Counted from the first letter of the stretch, positions 23,742-36,290 are shown. The stretch is 64,000 nt of DNA from Phaeovulum sp. (GCF_030684035.1 NZ_JAUXPI010000020.1:24503-88502); one strand, 5' to 3'. The notes: generated by a model not told the origin, from the letters alone. Made by a program: numbers and translations.

Positions 23742-24234
23742 GCCCGGCCTCCATCTGCTCTGTGGCTTCCACCAGCGGCGCGAGGCCGGCGAGAATATCG
23801 TCAAGCTCCGCCACTTCCGCAGCACGTTCGGCGCGCAGCGCGGCCAGTTCCGCCTGCATCGCCCGATTGACAAGCTGCGGGTCGGCAAGCCCCGCCTCGG
23901 CGGCGTCGGCAAGGGCGCGGTTTGCGGCGGAAAGGTCGGCGTTGGCGCGCTTCATCCACACCAGATCGCGCAGGTTCTGCTCGATTTCGGTCTTTGCCGC
24001 CGCAAGCTTGCGCTCAAGCGCGCCAAGCGTGGTTTCCTGCTTTTCACGGATTGCGCGCACCCGCTCTGAAAGCTGCGCGTTGGCGGCGCGCTCGGTCTCC
24101 AGCGCCTCACGCAGCGCGTCATCTGCCTCGGAGGCGGCGGCTGGGGCCGCCCGCTGCCCCAGCCGCTCCAACCCGGCACCGATGCGGGCAAGGGCTGCGC
24201 TGATGCGGCGTTCGTGGTCGGTCATGTCGCTCAT
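23734..24234 (-). CDS. Coiled-coil protein co-transcribed with zapA
   Basis: A 166-residue cytoplasmic protein, almost all helix with strong heptad patterns (ALETERAANAQLSERVRAIREKQ; LGALERKLAAAKTEIEQNL; ALRAERAAEVAELDDIL). GGAGG lies 6 nt before ATG 24234. The gene immediately precedes and overlaps zapA, so a role in division-ring assembly is likely, by analogy with coiled-coil Zap proteins. I do not recognise a named family. An alternative ATG at 24225 differs by three residues. Confidence 0.75.
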   Translation of the reverse strand: MSDMTDHERRISAALARIGAGLERLGQRAAPAAASEADDALREALETERAANAQLSERVRAIREKQETTLGALERKLAAAKTEIEQNLRDLVWMKRANADLSAANRALADAAEAGLADPQLVNRAMQAELAALRAERAAEVAELDDILAGLAPLVEATEQMEAGHA

Positions 24235-24372
24235 CTGCCGCCTCCGGTGGTGCGGTTGCCGGGTGCTGGCCGCCTTTTGCCGAATCGGCCCAAGGTGGCT
24301 CTGCACGGCAATCTTAACCCAAACTGCGCCCCGGTGACCCCCCCTTTTCGATCAAGGGCTTGGGCGGCGTGC

Positions 24373-24400
24373 TTGATCTTGCGCCGAGGCCTGTTATCAG
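24373..24400 (+). promoter_or_regulatory. Possible sigma-70 promoter of tkt
   Basis: TTGATC (24373-24378), 16-nt spacer, TATCAG (24395-24400), about 40 nt upstream of the tkt start. Confidence 0.4.
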
Positions 24401-24439
24401 GGAGCCACGCTTGCCACCCCCAGCCGAAAGGTCACCGTC

Positions 24440-26458
24440 TTGGATATCGCCTCGCTTCGCGCCAGCCACGCGCATCACTGGTCGCTTGCCACTGCCATCA
24501 GGGCACTTGCGATGGATGCCGTGCAGGCCGCCAATTCGGGACACCCCGGCATGCCGATGGGCATGGCCGATGTGGCGACCGTGCTGTTTCAGCGGCACCT
24601 GAAGTTTGATGCCGCGGCCCCGCACTGGGCCGACCGCGACCGCTTCATTCTTTCCGCCGGGCACGGGTCGGCGCTCCTCTATGCGCTGCTGCACCTGACC
24701 GGGTACCGGCAGATGACGCTGGAGCAGGTGAAGAATTTCCGACAGTTGGGCGCGATCACCGCAGGCCACCCGGAATATGGCCATGCCGAGGGGGTGGAAA
24801 CCACCACCGGGCCGCTTGGGCAAGGCCTTGCCACCGCTGTCGGTTTTGCCATGGCAGAGCAGTCGATGCAGGCGCGGTTCGGGGCCAAGCTGGTTGACCA
24901 CCGCACCTGGGTCATCTCGGGCGACGGCTGCCTGATGGAGGGTATCAGCCAGGAGGCGATCGGCCTTGCCGGAATGCAGCGGCTGAGCAAGCTGATCCTG
25001 CTTTGGGACAATAACGACATCACCATTGACGGGCGGGTTTCGCTTTCGGACCGGACCGACCAGCGCGCGCGCTTTGCCGCCTCGGGCTGGACGGTGCTGC
25101 ACTGCGACGGCCACGACCCCGATGACATCGACCGCGCGCTGAGCGCGGCCAAGCAGGCCAATGGCCCGGTCCTCGTCGATTGCAAGACGATCATCGGCTT
25201 TGGCTCGCCGAAAAAGGCCGACAGTTCCGGCGCGCACGGCTCCCCCCTTGGTGCCGAGGAAATTGCCGCGACCAAGGCGATTTACGGCTGGCCGCATGGT
25301 CCCTTTGTCATTCCCGCCGCGATCAAGGCCGAATGGGAGGCGATCGGGGCGCGTGGCGCGGCAGACCGCGCCGCCTGGGAAGCGCGCCTTGCCGCCGCCG
25401 CACCCGGCAAACGCGCCGAATTCGTCCGCCAGATGTCTGGCGAACCGCCAAGGAAACTCGCCGCCGCGATCCGCGCCTTCAAGAAAGACGCCAGCGCCAA
25501 GGCACCGAAGGTTGCCACCCGCAAGGCGAGCGAAATGGTGCTGGCGGTGGTGAACCCGGTGATGCCCGAAACCATCGGCGGCTCCGCCGATCTGACCGGA
25601 TCGAACCTCACCCGAACCGCCGATCTGGGCGTATTCACCGCCGAAAACCGCAAGGGCCGCTATGTCTATTTCGGCATCCGCGAACACGGCATGGCGGCGG
25701 CGCTGAACGGCATGTGGCTGCACGGCGGCGTGCGCCCCTACGGTGGCACCTTTCTGTGCTTTGTCGATTACGCCCGCGGTGCCATGCGGCTTTCGGCACT
25801 GATGGGGCTGCCGGTCACCTATGTGATGACGCATGACAGCATCGGCCTTGGCGAAGACGGCCCCACGCATCAGCCGGTCGAGCACCTGGCCATTTGCCGC
25901 GCCACGCCCAATACCCACACATTCCGCCCCGCCGATGTGGTGGAAACCGCCGAAGCCTGGGAACTGGCGCTGACCAGCACCAGAACCCCCTCGGTGCTGG
26001 CGCTTTCGCGGCAGAACCTGCCGACCTTGCGCACCAGCCACAGCGCGCAGAACCTGACCGCGCGCGGTGCCTATGTGCTGGCGGAAGCGGCGGGCAAGCG
26101 GCAGGCGATCATCATGGCGACCGGCTCCGAGGTCGAGATTGCGCTCAGGGCGCGCGACATTCTGCAAGCGAAGGCCATCGGCACCCGTGTGGTTTCGATG
26201 CCCTGCATGGAGCTCTTTGCGGCGCAAGATGCGGGCTACCGCCGCAAGGTGCTGCCTGCGGGCGCGGTGCGGGTGGCGGTCGAGGCGGCGGCGCGCCAGC
26301 CCTGGGACCGCTGGCTTCTGGGCGAGCGCGGCCGCGATGGCAAGGCCGGTTTCGTCGGCATGGAGGGCTTTGGGGCTTCGGCACCGGCCGAGCGGCTTTA
26401 TGCCGAGTTCGGCATTACCGCCGAGGCGGTCGCGGCAAAGGTGCAGGCGCTTTTGTGA
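24440..26458 (+). CDS. tkt: Transketolase
   Basis: The TPP enzyme of the pentose phosphate pathway, 672 residues. SGHPGMPMG and [13 protein letters not shown] lie in the pyrophosphate domain; [13 protein letters not shown] with WDNNDITID is the TPP/Mg motif. [10 protein letters not shown] is in the pyrimidine domain. The C-terminal domain ends [11 protein letters not shown]. The start is a TTG at 24440 preceded by GAAAGG; no ATG or GTG is suitable. It overlaps the EamA gene by 4 nt. Confidence 0.95.
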   Translation: MDIASLRASHAHHWSLATAIRALAMDAVQAANSGHPGMPMGMADVATVLFQRHLKFDAAAPHWADRDRFILSAGHGSALLYALLHLTGYRQMTLEQVKNFRQLGAITAGHPEYGHAEGVETTTGPLGQGLATAVGFAMAEQSMQARFGAKLVDHRTWVISGDGCLMEGISQEAIGLAGMQRLSKLILLWDNNDITIDGRVSLSDRTDQRARFAASGWTVLHCDGHDPDDIDRALSAAKQANGPVLVDCKTIIGFGSPKKADSSGAHGSPLGAEEIAATKAIYGWPHGPFVIPAAIKAEWEAIGARGAADRAAWEARLAAAAPGKRAEFVRQMSGEPPRKLAAAIRAFKKDASAKAPKVATRKASEMVLAVVNPVMPETIGGSADLTGSNLTRTADLGVFTAENRKGRYVYFGIREHGMAAALNGMWLHGGVRPYGGTFLCFVDYARGAMRLSALMGLPVTYVMTHDSIGLGEDGPTHQPVEHLAICRATPNTHTFRPADVVETAEAWELALTSTRTPSVLALSRQNLPTLRTSHSAQNLTARGAYVLAEAAGKRQAIIMATGSEVEIALRARDILQAKAIGTRVVSMPCMELFAAQDAGYRRKVLPAGAVRVAVEAAARQPWDRWLLGERGRDGKAGFVGMEGFGASAPAERLYAEFGITAEAVAAKVQALL

Positions 26459-27390
26459 GCAAAACGCAGCCCGGGGCCGGATCGGGCAAGCCGCGCGCCG
26501 CCCTGCCCCTTGCCGGGATGGGGCCGCAGACCAAAGGCATCGCGCTCTTGTTGCTGGCGGTCTTGCTGTTCACGCTGATGGATGCGGCGGCAAAGACGCT
26601 TGGCACGCGCTACCACACCGGGCTGGTGGTTTGGGCGCGGTTCGCGGTCAATGCGGCGCTTCTGGCGCTGGTGTTCCGGGCGCGGTTGCCGGTGCTGGCG
26701 AAAAGCCGCCAGCCGGGGTTGCAGCTTTTGCGCGGGCTGACGCAGGTCGCAACCGTGACGCTGTTCTTTCTCTCGATCCGCTATATCGGTCTGGCCGAGG
26801 CGGCGGCGCTGACCGATATCAACCCGGTGCTCATCACCCTCGGGGCGGCGCTGTTTCTGGGCGAAAGGTTCGGGGTGCGGCGGCTGGCAGGCATCGCGGT
26901 GGCGTTTTGCGGGGCGATGATCATTTTGCGCCCCGGTGCCGGTGTGATGCACCCGGCGGCGCTTCTGGCGCTTGCCGCAGCCTTCACCTATGCGGCGGGG
27001 GCGCTGCTCACCCGCGTCGTGCGCGCCGACAGTGTTGCCACCTCGATGCTCTGGTCGGCCTTCATCGGCACTGCGCTCAGCTCACTCGCCCTGCCCTTTG
27101 TCTGGCAGCCGGTGGCGGCAGGTGATTTATGGCTTTTCGCGGCAATGGGGCTTCTTGGCACCGTGGCGCAGGGCTTGCTGATCCGCGCTTTCACCACCGC
27201 CGAGGCGAGCGCGCTTGCGCCATTTGGCTATGTGGGGCTGGTGTTTTCAGGCATCTGGGGCTTTGCCTTTTTCGGCCAGTTGCCCGATCGCTGGTCGGTG
27301 CTTGGCGCAGTTGTGATCGTTGCGGCGGGGCTTTATGTCTGGCACCGTGAGGCGCAGCAGGCGCGTGGCAGGGCGGGATCGGGGCGATAA
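26455..27390 (+). CDS. EamA (DMT) family transporter
   Basis: A 311-residue membrane protein with ten predicted segments in two EamA repeats (first from [22 protein letters not shown], second from [20 protein letters not shown]). The GTG start overlaps the tkt stop. The family comprises metabolite exporters; this one resembles RhaT/RarD-like drug or metabolite transporters but the substrate cannot be told. The basic N-terminal ~25 residues ([14 protein letters not shown]) are a soluble tail. Its stop overlaps the next ATG (TAATG). Confidence 0.85.
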   Translation: MSKTQPGAGSGKPRAALPLAGMGPQTKGIALLLLAVLLFTLMDAAAKTLGTRYHTGLVVWARFAVNAALLALVFRARLPVLAKSRQPGLQLLRGLTQVATVTLFFLSIRYIGLAEAAALTDINPVLITLGAALFLGERFGVRRLAGIAVAFCGAMIILRPGAGVMHPAALLALAAAFTYAAGALLTRVVRADSVATSMLWSAFIGTALSSLALPFVWQPVAAGDLWLFAAMGLLGTVAQGLLIRAFTTAEASALAPFGYVGLVFSGIWGFAFFGQLPDRWSVLGAVVIVAAGLYVWHREAQQARGRAGSGR

Positions 27391-28325
27391 TGGCGGGCGG
27401 AAGGCGGGGCAGGACAGTTGCGAACTGGCTGATCAACCTGATCGCGCGCGGCTTTGTCGGCAGCATGCTGGCCCTGCCCTACCGCTGGCGGGTGCCGCTG
27501 GCGGGCTGGCTGATGGCGCGGGTTGTCGGGCCGCTGGCGGGCTACAGCCGCCGGGCGAGGGCAAGCCTTGCATTGGCGCTGCCCGAATTGCCTGAGCCGG
27601 AGCGGCGGCGGCTGGCGCGCGCCTCGCTCGACAATGCGGGCCGGGCGGTGATCGAATCCTACTCCGGGGCCGAGTTTCTCGCGCATCTGGGCGGGCAAGT
27701 ACCAAGCGGGCCGGGGATGCAGGCGCTGCGCGACGCGCTGGCGGCAGGGCGACCGACGCTGCTGGTTTCAGGCCATATCGGCAATTACGATGCCTTTCGC
27801 GGGGCGCTGGCCAATTCGGGCCTGCGCATTGGCGCGCTTTATCGGCCTGCCAACAACCCCTGGGTCAACGTGCATTATGTGCGCGCCATGTCGGGCATTG
27901 CCACGCCGCTTTTTGCGCGCGGGCGCGAGGGCCTTGGCGCGATGATCCGGTTTTTGCGCGGCGGCGGGGTGCTGGGCGTGCTTTTCGATCAGCACCCGCC
28001 AAGCGGCGTGGTGCTGCGCTTCTTTGGCCGCCCGACCCTCACCACCCTGTCGGTGGCCGAACTGGCGCTGAAGTACAATGCGCTGGTAGTGCCGATCTAC
28101 GCGCTGCGCCGCGCCGACGGGCTACACTTTGACCTTGTGACCGAGGCCCCGATTACGCATGCCTCACCCGAGGCGATGATGCAGGCCTTGAGCGACAGCC
28201 TCGAGGCGCGGGTGCGGGCAAACCCGGGGCAATGGCTCTGGGCGCACAAGCGCTGGCGGCTGGACGCGGCCGAAACTTCGGCTGGAACCGAGGCCGCCGC
28301 CGAAGCGCCACCGCGGCGCTTGTGA
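27390..28325 (+). CDS. LpxL/HtrB-like lysophospholipid acyltransferase 1
   Basis: A 311-residue membrane-associated acyltransferase of the lipid A biosynthesis acyltransferase family. The catalytic HX4D is in SGHIGNYD (about 129-134). GVLFDQHPPSGV and LALKYNALVVPIYALR are conserved family blocks, and an N-terminal membrane segment precedes them. It shares about half of its motifs with the following gene, a tandem duplication. It may add secondary acyl chains to lipid A. The start ATG 27390 overlaps the EamA stop. The Ala/Glu tail (TSAGTEAAAEAPPRR) is unusual. Confidence 0.85.
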   Translation: MAGGRRGRTVANWLINLIARGFVGSMLALPYRWRVPLAGWLMARVVGPLAGYSRRARASLALALPELPEPERRRLARASLDNAGRAVIESYSGAEFLAHLGGQVPSGPGMQALRDALAAGRPTLLVSGHIGNYDAFRGALANSGLRIGALYRPANNPWVNVHYVRAMSGIATPLFARGREGLGAMIRFLRGGGVLGVLFDQHPPSGVVLRFFGRPTLTTLSVAELALKYNALVVPIYALRRADGLHFDLVTEAPITHASPEAMMQALSDSLEARVRANPGQWLWAHKRWRLDAAETSAGTEAAAEAPPRRL

Positions 28326-28374
28326 TCTGCGGCGGGGCGGCCTAAGTCTGCCCCGATGCCCGCCCGGAGGAACC

Positions 28375-29232
28375 TTGCGCGACAAGTTGACCAACCTTTT
28401 CTTCCGCATTCTGGTGGCTGTCGCGATGGCGCTGCCCTACCCTGCGCGGGTGCGGTTTTTCGGCTGGGTGGTGGCGCATTTCGTCGGGCCGCTTGCGGGC
28501 TACGGCGCCCGGGTGCGCGCCAATCTGGCACTGGTGCACCCGGAGATGCCCGAGGCCGAGGTGCGCCGCCTGACGCGGGCCGTCTGCGACAATATCGGAC
28601 GCACCCTGATCGAGACCTATTCGGGGGCAGAGTTCAAGGCGCGTGCGGCAAAATCGCCCACCAGCGGTGCCGGTTTCGCGGCGCTTGAGGCGGCGCAGCG
28701 CGCGGGCCGCCCGGTGGTGTTTGTCTCGGGCCACTTTGGCAATTACGACGTGCTGCGATCCTGGCTTGGCGCGCGCGGCCAGCCGGTTGGCGCGCTTTAC
28801 CGGCCGTTTCCCAATGCCCATTTCGACACGCATTACCGCGCCGCGATCACCGCGATCAGCGGGCCGATCTTTCCACGCGGGCGCCGGGGGCTGGCGGAGA
28901 TGTTGCAGCATGTGCGCGCGGGCGGCATGGTCGGCATGCTGATCGACCAGCACAAATGGGGGGCTGCGGCGCTGAAATTCATGGGGCATACGGCGTATAC
29001 TGCAACCTCGGCGGCCGAGATGGCGCTGAAATACGACGCGCTGCTCTTGCCATTCTACGGCGTGCGCCAGCCCGACGGGCTGAGTTTCGAGCTGGTCATC
29101 GAGGCCCCGATTCCGCGCGGCACGCCCGAAGCCATGACCCAGGCGGTCAACGACAGTCTTGAGGCGCAGGTGCGCGCGCATATCGGGCAATGGTTCTGGA
29201 TCACCCGGCGCTGGCCCGCGAAAGGCGATTGA
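28375..29232 (+). CDS. LpxL/HtrB-like lysophospholipid acyltransferase 2
   Basis: A 285-residue paralogue of the preceding gene. The HX4D motif is in SGHFGNYD; MLIDQHKWGA and MALKYDALLLPFYGVR match the sister gene. The start is TTG 28375, with GGAGG 3 nt further upstream (GGAGGAACC then TTG). There is one N-terminal membrane segment (LTNLFFRILVAVAMALP). The two proteins could add the two secondary acyl chains to lipid A, acting at the cytoplasmic face of the inner membrane. A short gap of 49 nt separates them. Confidence 0.85.
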   Translation: MRDKLTNLFFRILVAVAMALPYPARVRFFGWVVAHFVGPLAGYGARVRANLALVHPEMPEAEVRRLTRAVCDNIGRTLIETYSGAEFKARAAKSPTSGAGFAALEAAQRAGRPVVFVSGHFGNYDVLRSWLGARGQPVGALYRPFPNAHFDTHYRAAITAISGPIFPRGRRGLAEMLQHVRAGGMVGMLIDQHKWGAAALKFMGHTAYTATSAAEMALKYDALLLPFYGVRQPDGLSFELVIEAPIPRGTPEAMTQAVNDSLEAQVRAHIGQWFWITRRWPAKGD

Positions 29233-29242
29233 GGGGCGGCAC

Positions 29243-29989
29243 TCAGTCGAGGCGGGCAGCGGCGAGAATCGGGCCCGGAAGGGTGGAATACTTGCCGCTC
29301 TTGCGCAGCGATTGCACGATCACCGCAGCCCGGTCCGGCCCGGAAACGAGCGCTTCGAGCTGGAGCGGCGCGTGCCCGTCCCATTCGGCCACCGTTACCC
29401 AGTCAGTTACCACATTGGCATAAGTCGCCTGCCGCCCGGCGTTTTCCCCGCGCGCAATGGAGACAACGATTTCCGGGCGATAGCGCACAATCTGCACTAC
29501 CGTGCCTTCGCTCAGCGGGGGTTCGGCCAGCGCCTCGATCAGCCAACCGCCGGGGCCATGGCTGACCCACAGATGCACCTGCGCGGGTGCGGCCGAATGC
29601 GCCGCGAGGCTCGCCAGAACCTCGCCGCGGTCGGCACCGTTCATCGCTGACATTCCTGCCACGATCAGTTGCGGCGTATAGATGGCGCGCGCCCCTGCGG
29701 CGTAGGCATAGGCCTTTTGCCGCATGGTAAAGGCAGGCTGGGCAAGATCATCGACCCATCCGAGATAATCCCAGTAATCGACATGCAGCGACAGCGCCAG
29801 AACCCGCGGATCGGCAGCAATTTCGCGCAAGAGCGCATCGGCGGGCGGGCAGGAAGAACACCCCTGCGAAGTGAAAAGTTCGACCACCACTTGGCGGGGC
29901 GCGTCTGCTTGCGCCTGCGCGAGGGCCTGCCCTGCCAGCGCAAGCCAGACGGCGACGCCCGCCCCGATCACTGCCTGTTTCATGCTCAT
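29243..29989 (-). CDS. Secreted DUF1223 thioredoxin-like protein
   Basis: A 248-residue periplasmic protein. The signal peptide ends near GQALAQAQA (about 27). The mature protein begins with VVELFTSQGCSSCPPAD, a thioredoxin-like CxxC in the DUF1223 family, then LHVDYWDYLGW and RAIYTPQLIVAG. The family has an unknown role; the CxxC suggests thiol redox or metal binding. GGGAG stands 5 nt before ATG 29989. It converges with the acyltransferase gene with a 10-nt gap, and is divergent from acnA. Confidence 0.85.
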   Translation of the reverse strand: MSMKQAVIGAGVAVWLALAGQALAQAQADAPRQVVVELFTSQGCSSCPPADALLREIAADPRVLALSLHVDYWDYLGWVDDLAQPAFTMRQKAYAYAAGARAIYTPQLIVAGMSAMNGADRGEVLASLAAHSAAPAQVHLWVSHGPGGWLIEALAEPPLSEGTVVQIVRYRPEIVVSIARGENAGRQATYANVVTDWVTVAEWDGHAPLQLEALVSGPDRAAVIVQSLRKSGKYSTLPGPILAAARLD

Positions 29990-30191
29990 TCCGCTCCCGG
30001 CTTCGGGTCTTTCCTAAGCCTCAGGACGGGGCTTTGCCAATCAAGGTTTTGCGACCGGGGCGGAGGCGTGGCCTGGGCTTCCATTTTGGTGCACAATGGT
30101 ATACAAAAGACGCACGGCCCCTTGATTGCACGGGCCGGATGCTGCAAAAGCCTGCCAACACCCCCACCCTCGCGCCTCGGGAGGCCGCTTC

Positions 30192-32942
<2,751 letters not shown>

Positions 32943-32961
32943 GGCCCTGGCCAGAATGACC

Positions 32962-32994
32962 AAGGCCCCGGAGCGATCCGGGGCCTTTGGTTTT
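32962..32994 (+). terminator. Rho-independent terminator of acnA
   Basis: An 11-bp perfect stem AAGGCCCCGGA (32962-32972) / TCCGGGGCCTT (32977-32987) with a GCGA tetraloop, then TGGTTTT. Confidence 0.85.
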
Positions 32995-33017
32995 CGCGGC
33001 GGCCGGATGCGCGCGCC

Positions 33018-33551
33018 TCAGTTTGCCGCAAAATGCCGCCGGATGCGCGCTTCAACCACGTTCGGGGTCAGCGCCCCGGCAAAGCGGTAAAGCACCTGCC
33101 CCTGCCCGTCGATCACGAAGGTTTCCGGCACCCCGTAAACGCCCCAGTTCACCGCCGTGTCGCGGCCGGTCAGATCGGCCCCGATCGCGGTGTAGGGGTT
33201 GCCCAGTTCGGACAGAAACTTCAGTGCCGCTGCCGGATCGTCTTTGTAGTTGACGCCGTAAACCGGTATCCCCTCGGCGGTAAGCTGGGTAATGATCGGA
33301 TGCTCGATCCGGCAGGGCGCGCACCAGCTTGCCCAGAAGTTCACCAGCTTCACCGTGCCGTCGGTCAGCACATCGCTGCTGAGCGGTGGCAGGTCGGCCA
33401 GCGCCGTCACCACCAGCGCGGGGGCCTGCTGGCCGATCAGCGCCGAGGGAAGCTCGCGCGGGTTGTCGCGCCCCATGCCCCAGACAAACATTCCCGCCAG
33501 AGCCGCGAACAGCAGCGGCGGTGCCAGCATCAGCGGCGAGATTCTAGCCAT
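33018..33551 (-). CDS. ccmG: Thiol:disulfide interchange protein CcmG (DsbE)
   Basis: A membrane-anchored periplasmic thioredoxin that reduces apocytochrome c before heme attachment, 177 residues. The N-terminal anchor is MLAPPLLFAALAGMFVW; the active site is WASWCAPCRIEHP; GVYGVPETFVID contains the cis-proline region. I take ATG 33551; a GTG at 33560 is also in frame. It overlaps the end of ccmD. It is the last gene of the secDF-ccm run. Redox partner CcdA is not in this window. Confidence 0.93.
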   Translation of the reverse strand: MARISPLMLAPPLLFAALAGMFVWGMGRDNPRELPSALIGQQAPALVVTALADLPPLSSDVLTDGTVKLVNFWASWCAPCRIEHPIITQLTAEGIPVYGVNYKDDPAAALKFLSELGNPYTAIGADLTGRDTAVNWGVYGVPETFVIDGQGQVLYRFAGALTPNVVEARIRRHFAAN

Positions 33552-33705
33552 TGCGGGCACCCATGCGTTTTTCCTGCGCGTCCAGTGCGCGCTTGATCCG
33601 CGCCGAACGCCACAGCGACTGCACCACCAGAGCCAAAAGCAACACCACGGTCACGCCATAGGCGCTCATCACGGTTACGGCGTATTTCCCAAGTTCAGGC
33701 ATCAT
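33544..33705 (-). CDS. ccmD: Heme exporter protein CcmD
   Basis: A 53-residue single-span membrane protein (YAVTVMSAYGVTVVLLLALVV) with a basic cytoplasmic tail (RSARIKRALDAQEKRM), the classic CcmD pattern. It helps release holo-CcmE from the CcmABC complex. The ATG at 33705 overlaps the ccmC stop as ATGA; a second ATG follows immediately. Confidence 0.88.
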   Translation of the reverse strand: MMPELGKYAVTVMSAYGVTVVLLLALVVQSLWRSARIKRALDAQEKRMGARNG

Positions 33706-34430
33706 GCCAGCCTCTCCCGCGCTTCCAGCGCCTGCAAACGGCGCGAGCGCACTTCGGTGCGGGTGCGGATCAGCACCAGCACGATGAACAAGAGCACAAA
33801 CCCCGCCATGCACAACAAGAGCGGATACCAGTAGACATCGGATACATTCTCCTCAGCATCCACCGACAGGCTTGCAGCCTGATGCAGGCCCTGGTTCCAG
33901 AAATTCACCGCATAGCGGCTGAGGAGCGCAAACACCGAGCCGACGAGGCAAAGCACGCCGGTCAGATCGGCGGCGGTATCGGGGTTGTCGATTGCCGCCC
34001 AGAGCGCGAGATAGCCGAGGTAGAAGAGGCCGAGGATCAGGAACGATGTCAGCCGCGGGTCCCATTCCCACCAGGTTCCCCACATCGGCTGCCCCCATAT
34101 CGCCCCGGTAAAAAGCGCAATCAGCGTCATCACCAGCCCGATCGGCGCGGCGGCCTTGGCGGCAAGTGCCGAAACATGGTGGCGGCGGATCAGCCAGATC
34201 AGCGAAGTGACCAGCATCATCGCCCAGACATTGATCGCCATCATCGCCGAGGGCACATGAATGTAGATGATCTTCACCGTGGTGCCGAAATTCGCGGCCT
34301 CGGGCGTGAAGAAGAAGCCCCAGATCAGGCCTGTCAGCAGCGTCACCACGGCAAGCCCGGTGAACCAGGGCAAGGCCCAGGCCGAGGTTTGCATGAACTT
34401 CTTCGGATTGGCATATTCCCAGATCGACAT
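33702..34430 (-). CDS. ccmC: Heme exporter permease CcmC
   Basis: A six-span membrane protein, 242 residues, that passes heme to CcmE. The tryptophan-rich WWD segment reads MWGTWWEWDPRLTS, and conserved histidines lie in IYIHVPSAMM and near the final loop (GLHQAASL). MSIWEYANPKKFM is the cytoplasmic N-terminus. It lies 63 nt after ccmB and overlaps ccmD. Confidence 0.94.
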   Translation of the reverse strand: MSIWEYANPKKFMQTSAWALPWFTGLAVVTLLTGLIWGFFFTPEAANFGTTVKIIYIHVPSAMMAINVWAMMLVTSLIWLIRRHHVSALAAKAAAPIGLVMTLIALFTGAIWGQPMWGTWWEWDPRLTSFLILGLFYLGYLALWAAIDNPDTAADLTGVLCLVGSVFALLSRYAVNFWNQGLHQAASLSVDAEENVSDVYWYPLLLCMAGFVLLFIVLVLIRTRTEVRSRRLQALEARERLA

Positions 34431-34493
34431 GGGGCGTGGCTACCTTTCTTGTTCTTCGCGCTCAATTCACTATCACGTCACCGCCGCCGACCT

Positions 34494-35150
34494 CTAGCGC
34501 AGATTGATCCGGATCGCGGCGGCGGCGGCAAAGGGAACCAGCGCCACGGTTGCGGCGGTGATACCGGCCAGCATCATCAGCGGCGTCGCGGTGGAACTGC
34601 CCTCGGCACCGCGCCCGATCAGCTCGGCCCCAAAGATCAACGTCGGCACATAAAGCGGCAACACCAGCAACGAAAGCAGCAAGCCGCCGCGTTTCAGCCC
34701 CACCGTCAGCGCCGCGCCAAAAGCCCCGAGCACCGAAAGCGCCGGCGTGCCAAGCGCCAGCGACACCACCAGCCAGAAATAGGCGGGCCCCGGCAGGTGC
34801 AGCAGCACCCCGAATACCGGCGCGGCCAGCACCAGCGGCAGGCCGGTGGTCAGCCAATGCGCCAGCGCCTTCATCGTCACCACCGCCTCCATCGGAATCG
34901 GCGCGGTCGCGATCAGATCAAGCGAGCCATCTTCGAAATCAAGCGCAAAAATGCGGTCGAGCGACAGCAGGCAGGCAAGCAGCGCGCCGACCCAGAGAAT
35001 GCCCGGTGCTATTCGCGCCAGCGTGCCGCCCTCGGGGCCGACCCCGAAAGGCACCAGCACCGTCACGATCAGAAAGAACGCCAGCGACAGGCCAAAACCG
35101 CCGCCCGCCCGCACCGCCAGCCGCAAGTCCCTGACCAGAAGCGCGATCAT
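34494..35150 (-). CDS. ccmB: Heme exporter permease CcmB
   Basis: The membrane subunit of the CcmAB ABC complex, 218 residues with six spans. It starts MIALLVRDLRLAVRAGGGFGLSLAFFL and carries the family ILWVGALLACLLSLDRIF and LIATAPIPMEAVVTMK pieces. Together with CcmA it uses ATP to release holo-CcmE. A palindromic repeat sits between it and ccmA, unusual inside this operon. Confidence 0.93.
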   Translation of the reverse strand: MIALLVRDLRLAVRAGGGFGLSLAFFLIVTVLVPFGVGPEGGTLARIAPGILWVGALLACLLSLDRIFALDFEDGSLDLIATAPIPMEAVVTMKALAHWLTTGLPLVLAAPVFGVLLHLPGPAYFWLVVSLALGTPALSVLGAFGAALTVGLKRGGLLLSLLVLPLYVPTLIFGAELIGRGAEGSSTATPLMMLAGITAATVALVPFAAAAAIRINLR

Positions 35151-35180
35151 GCGGTCCCCTTCCGGCGCGCGTGGCAGCCT

Positions 35181-35252
35181 GCGCCTCCGGCGGGGATATT
35201 TGGACTAAAGCAGGCGCGTCTGCTTCGGTGGAAATATCCCCCGCGGAGCGCT
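35181..35252. repeat. Palindromic pair of the GGGGATATTT repeat (copies C and C')
   Basis: Copy C runs forward at 35183-35214 (GCCTCCGGCGGGGATATTTGG, ACTAAAGCAGG). After a CGCGTC spacer an inverted copy follows at 35221-35250 (minus reading CGCTCCGCGGGGGATATTTCC, ACCGAAGCA). The two arms can form one long imperfect hairpin. It fills most of the 130-nt gap between ccmA and ccmB. Confidence 0.75.
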
Positions 35253-35280
35253 GCCCGGCCTGCAATGGCGCACCGCCCGG

Positions 35281-35925
35281 TCATGCGAAAGCCTCGTCAA
35301 AGCCGCCGCCCGCGCCGCCAGCAGCCGGAGCGCGGGCTTTCAGCGGGGTCAGGTCAAGCACTGCCGCCTCGTCAAGCCCGATGTCGATGTGGGTGGCGAT
35401 GAGCGCGGCACCGCCCGTGGCCAGATGGGCGCGGAGTGCCGCCGCAAAAAGCGCCACCGAGGCCGCGTCGAGCGACACCGTGGGTTCGTCGAGCACCCAG
35501 ACGGGGCGACCGGTGACCAGAAGCCGGGCGAGGCCGAGGCGGCGTTTCTGGCCCGCCGAAAGGCTCATGGCGGCGCGCGCCGCGAGGGCGTCAAGGTTCA
35601 TCGCCGCAAGTGCCGGGTCCACACGCTTGGGCTGGCCATAGATTGCGGCCCAGAACCGGAGGTTTTCGGTGACACTCAGCGTCGCCTTCAGCCCATCGGC
35701 ATGCGAGGCATAGGCGATGCTGTCGGGCATAGCCTCGATGTGCCCCGCGAGCGGCGGTTGCAGGCCGGCGATGGTGCGCAGCAGCGTCGTCTTGCCGCAG
35801 CCATTCGGGCCGCGCAGCACCAGTGCGCGCCCCGCCGAAAGCGCGAAATGCACGCCTTCGAGAATCGCCACACCGCCGCGCGCCACCGCCAGATCAACCA
35901 CGGAAATCAGCGGGGCCATGGTCAT
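35281..35925 (-). CDS. ccmA: Heme exporter ATPase CcmA
   Basis: The ABC ATPase of cytochrome c maturation, 214 residues. Walker A is [16 protein letters not shown], the signature [16 protein letters not shown], and Walker [13 protein letters not shown]. It drives release of heme-loaded CcmE in concert with CcmB. The start overlaps the Mth938 gene stop as ATGA (ATG 35925). The C-terminal tail ([17 protein letters not shown]) is a short Gly/Ala extension. Confidence 0.94.
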   Translation of the reverse strand: MTMAPLISVVDLAVARGGVAILEGVHFALSAGRALVLRGPNGCGKTTLLRTIAGLQPPLAGHIEAMPDSIAYASHADGLKATLSVTENLRFWAAIYGQPKRVDPALAAMNLDALAARAAMSLSAGQKRRLGLARLLVTGRPVWVLDEPTVSLDAASVALFAAALRAHLATGGAALIATHIDIGLDEAAVLDLTPLKARAPAAGGAGGGFDEAFA

Positions 35926-36290
35926 GCGCCCGCCTCGGGCAACGGCAGAAGCGCCGCGGCGATGCGGCGGCCCTCGACCAGCATGTGGTTGTAGCTGCGC
36001 GCCGCGGCTCCGGTGCCCATCGCGTCGAACATCAGGCCCGCCGCCGCCAGAGCATGCTTGAGCGGGGCGGGCAGCGGGGCCACGCCAGCGCCGGTGCCGA
36101 TGAAGACCAGATCGACCGAACCGGCGAGCGCTGCGATTGCTTCCGCGTCGCCAAGCCCGCCCCAGCCTGAAACGCCACCGGCATGAATCAGGATCGGACC
36201 GTGCAACACCTTGCCCTCGACGCGAAAGAACCCCGGTCCGATACTGTCGATCGGCAGGCCCGCGCCGAAGTCGGCCTCAGGGAACTGCAT
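35922..36290 (-). CDS. Mth938-like domain protein (DUF498)
   Basis: A 122-residue protein. The start is ATG 36290 (GAGGG upstream), overlapping the end of secF by 14 nt. Conserved pieces: [39 protein letters not shown] and [20 protein letters not shown]. Relatives in mitochondria (NDUFAF3) assist complex I assembly, and in bacteria the gene travels with secDF. The role here is inferred only from that. It is soluble and likely cytoplasmic. Confidence 0.85.
   Translation of the reverse strand: MQFPEADFGAGLPIDSIGPGFFRVEGKVLHGPILIHAGGVSGWGGLGDAEAIAALAGSVDLVFIGTGAGVAPLPAPLKHALAAAGLMFDAMGTGAAARSYNHMLVEGRRIAAALLPLPEAGA

Noticed and set aside
33882..35402. A 506-codon plus-strand frame over ccmC, ccmB and the repeat
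   Set aside because: Antisense shadow of three clear ccm genes with His/Arg/Gln-rich low-complexity product.
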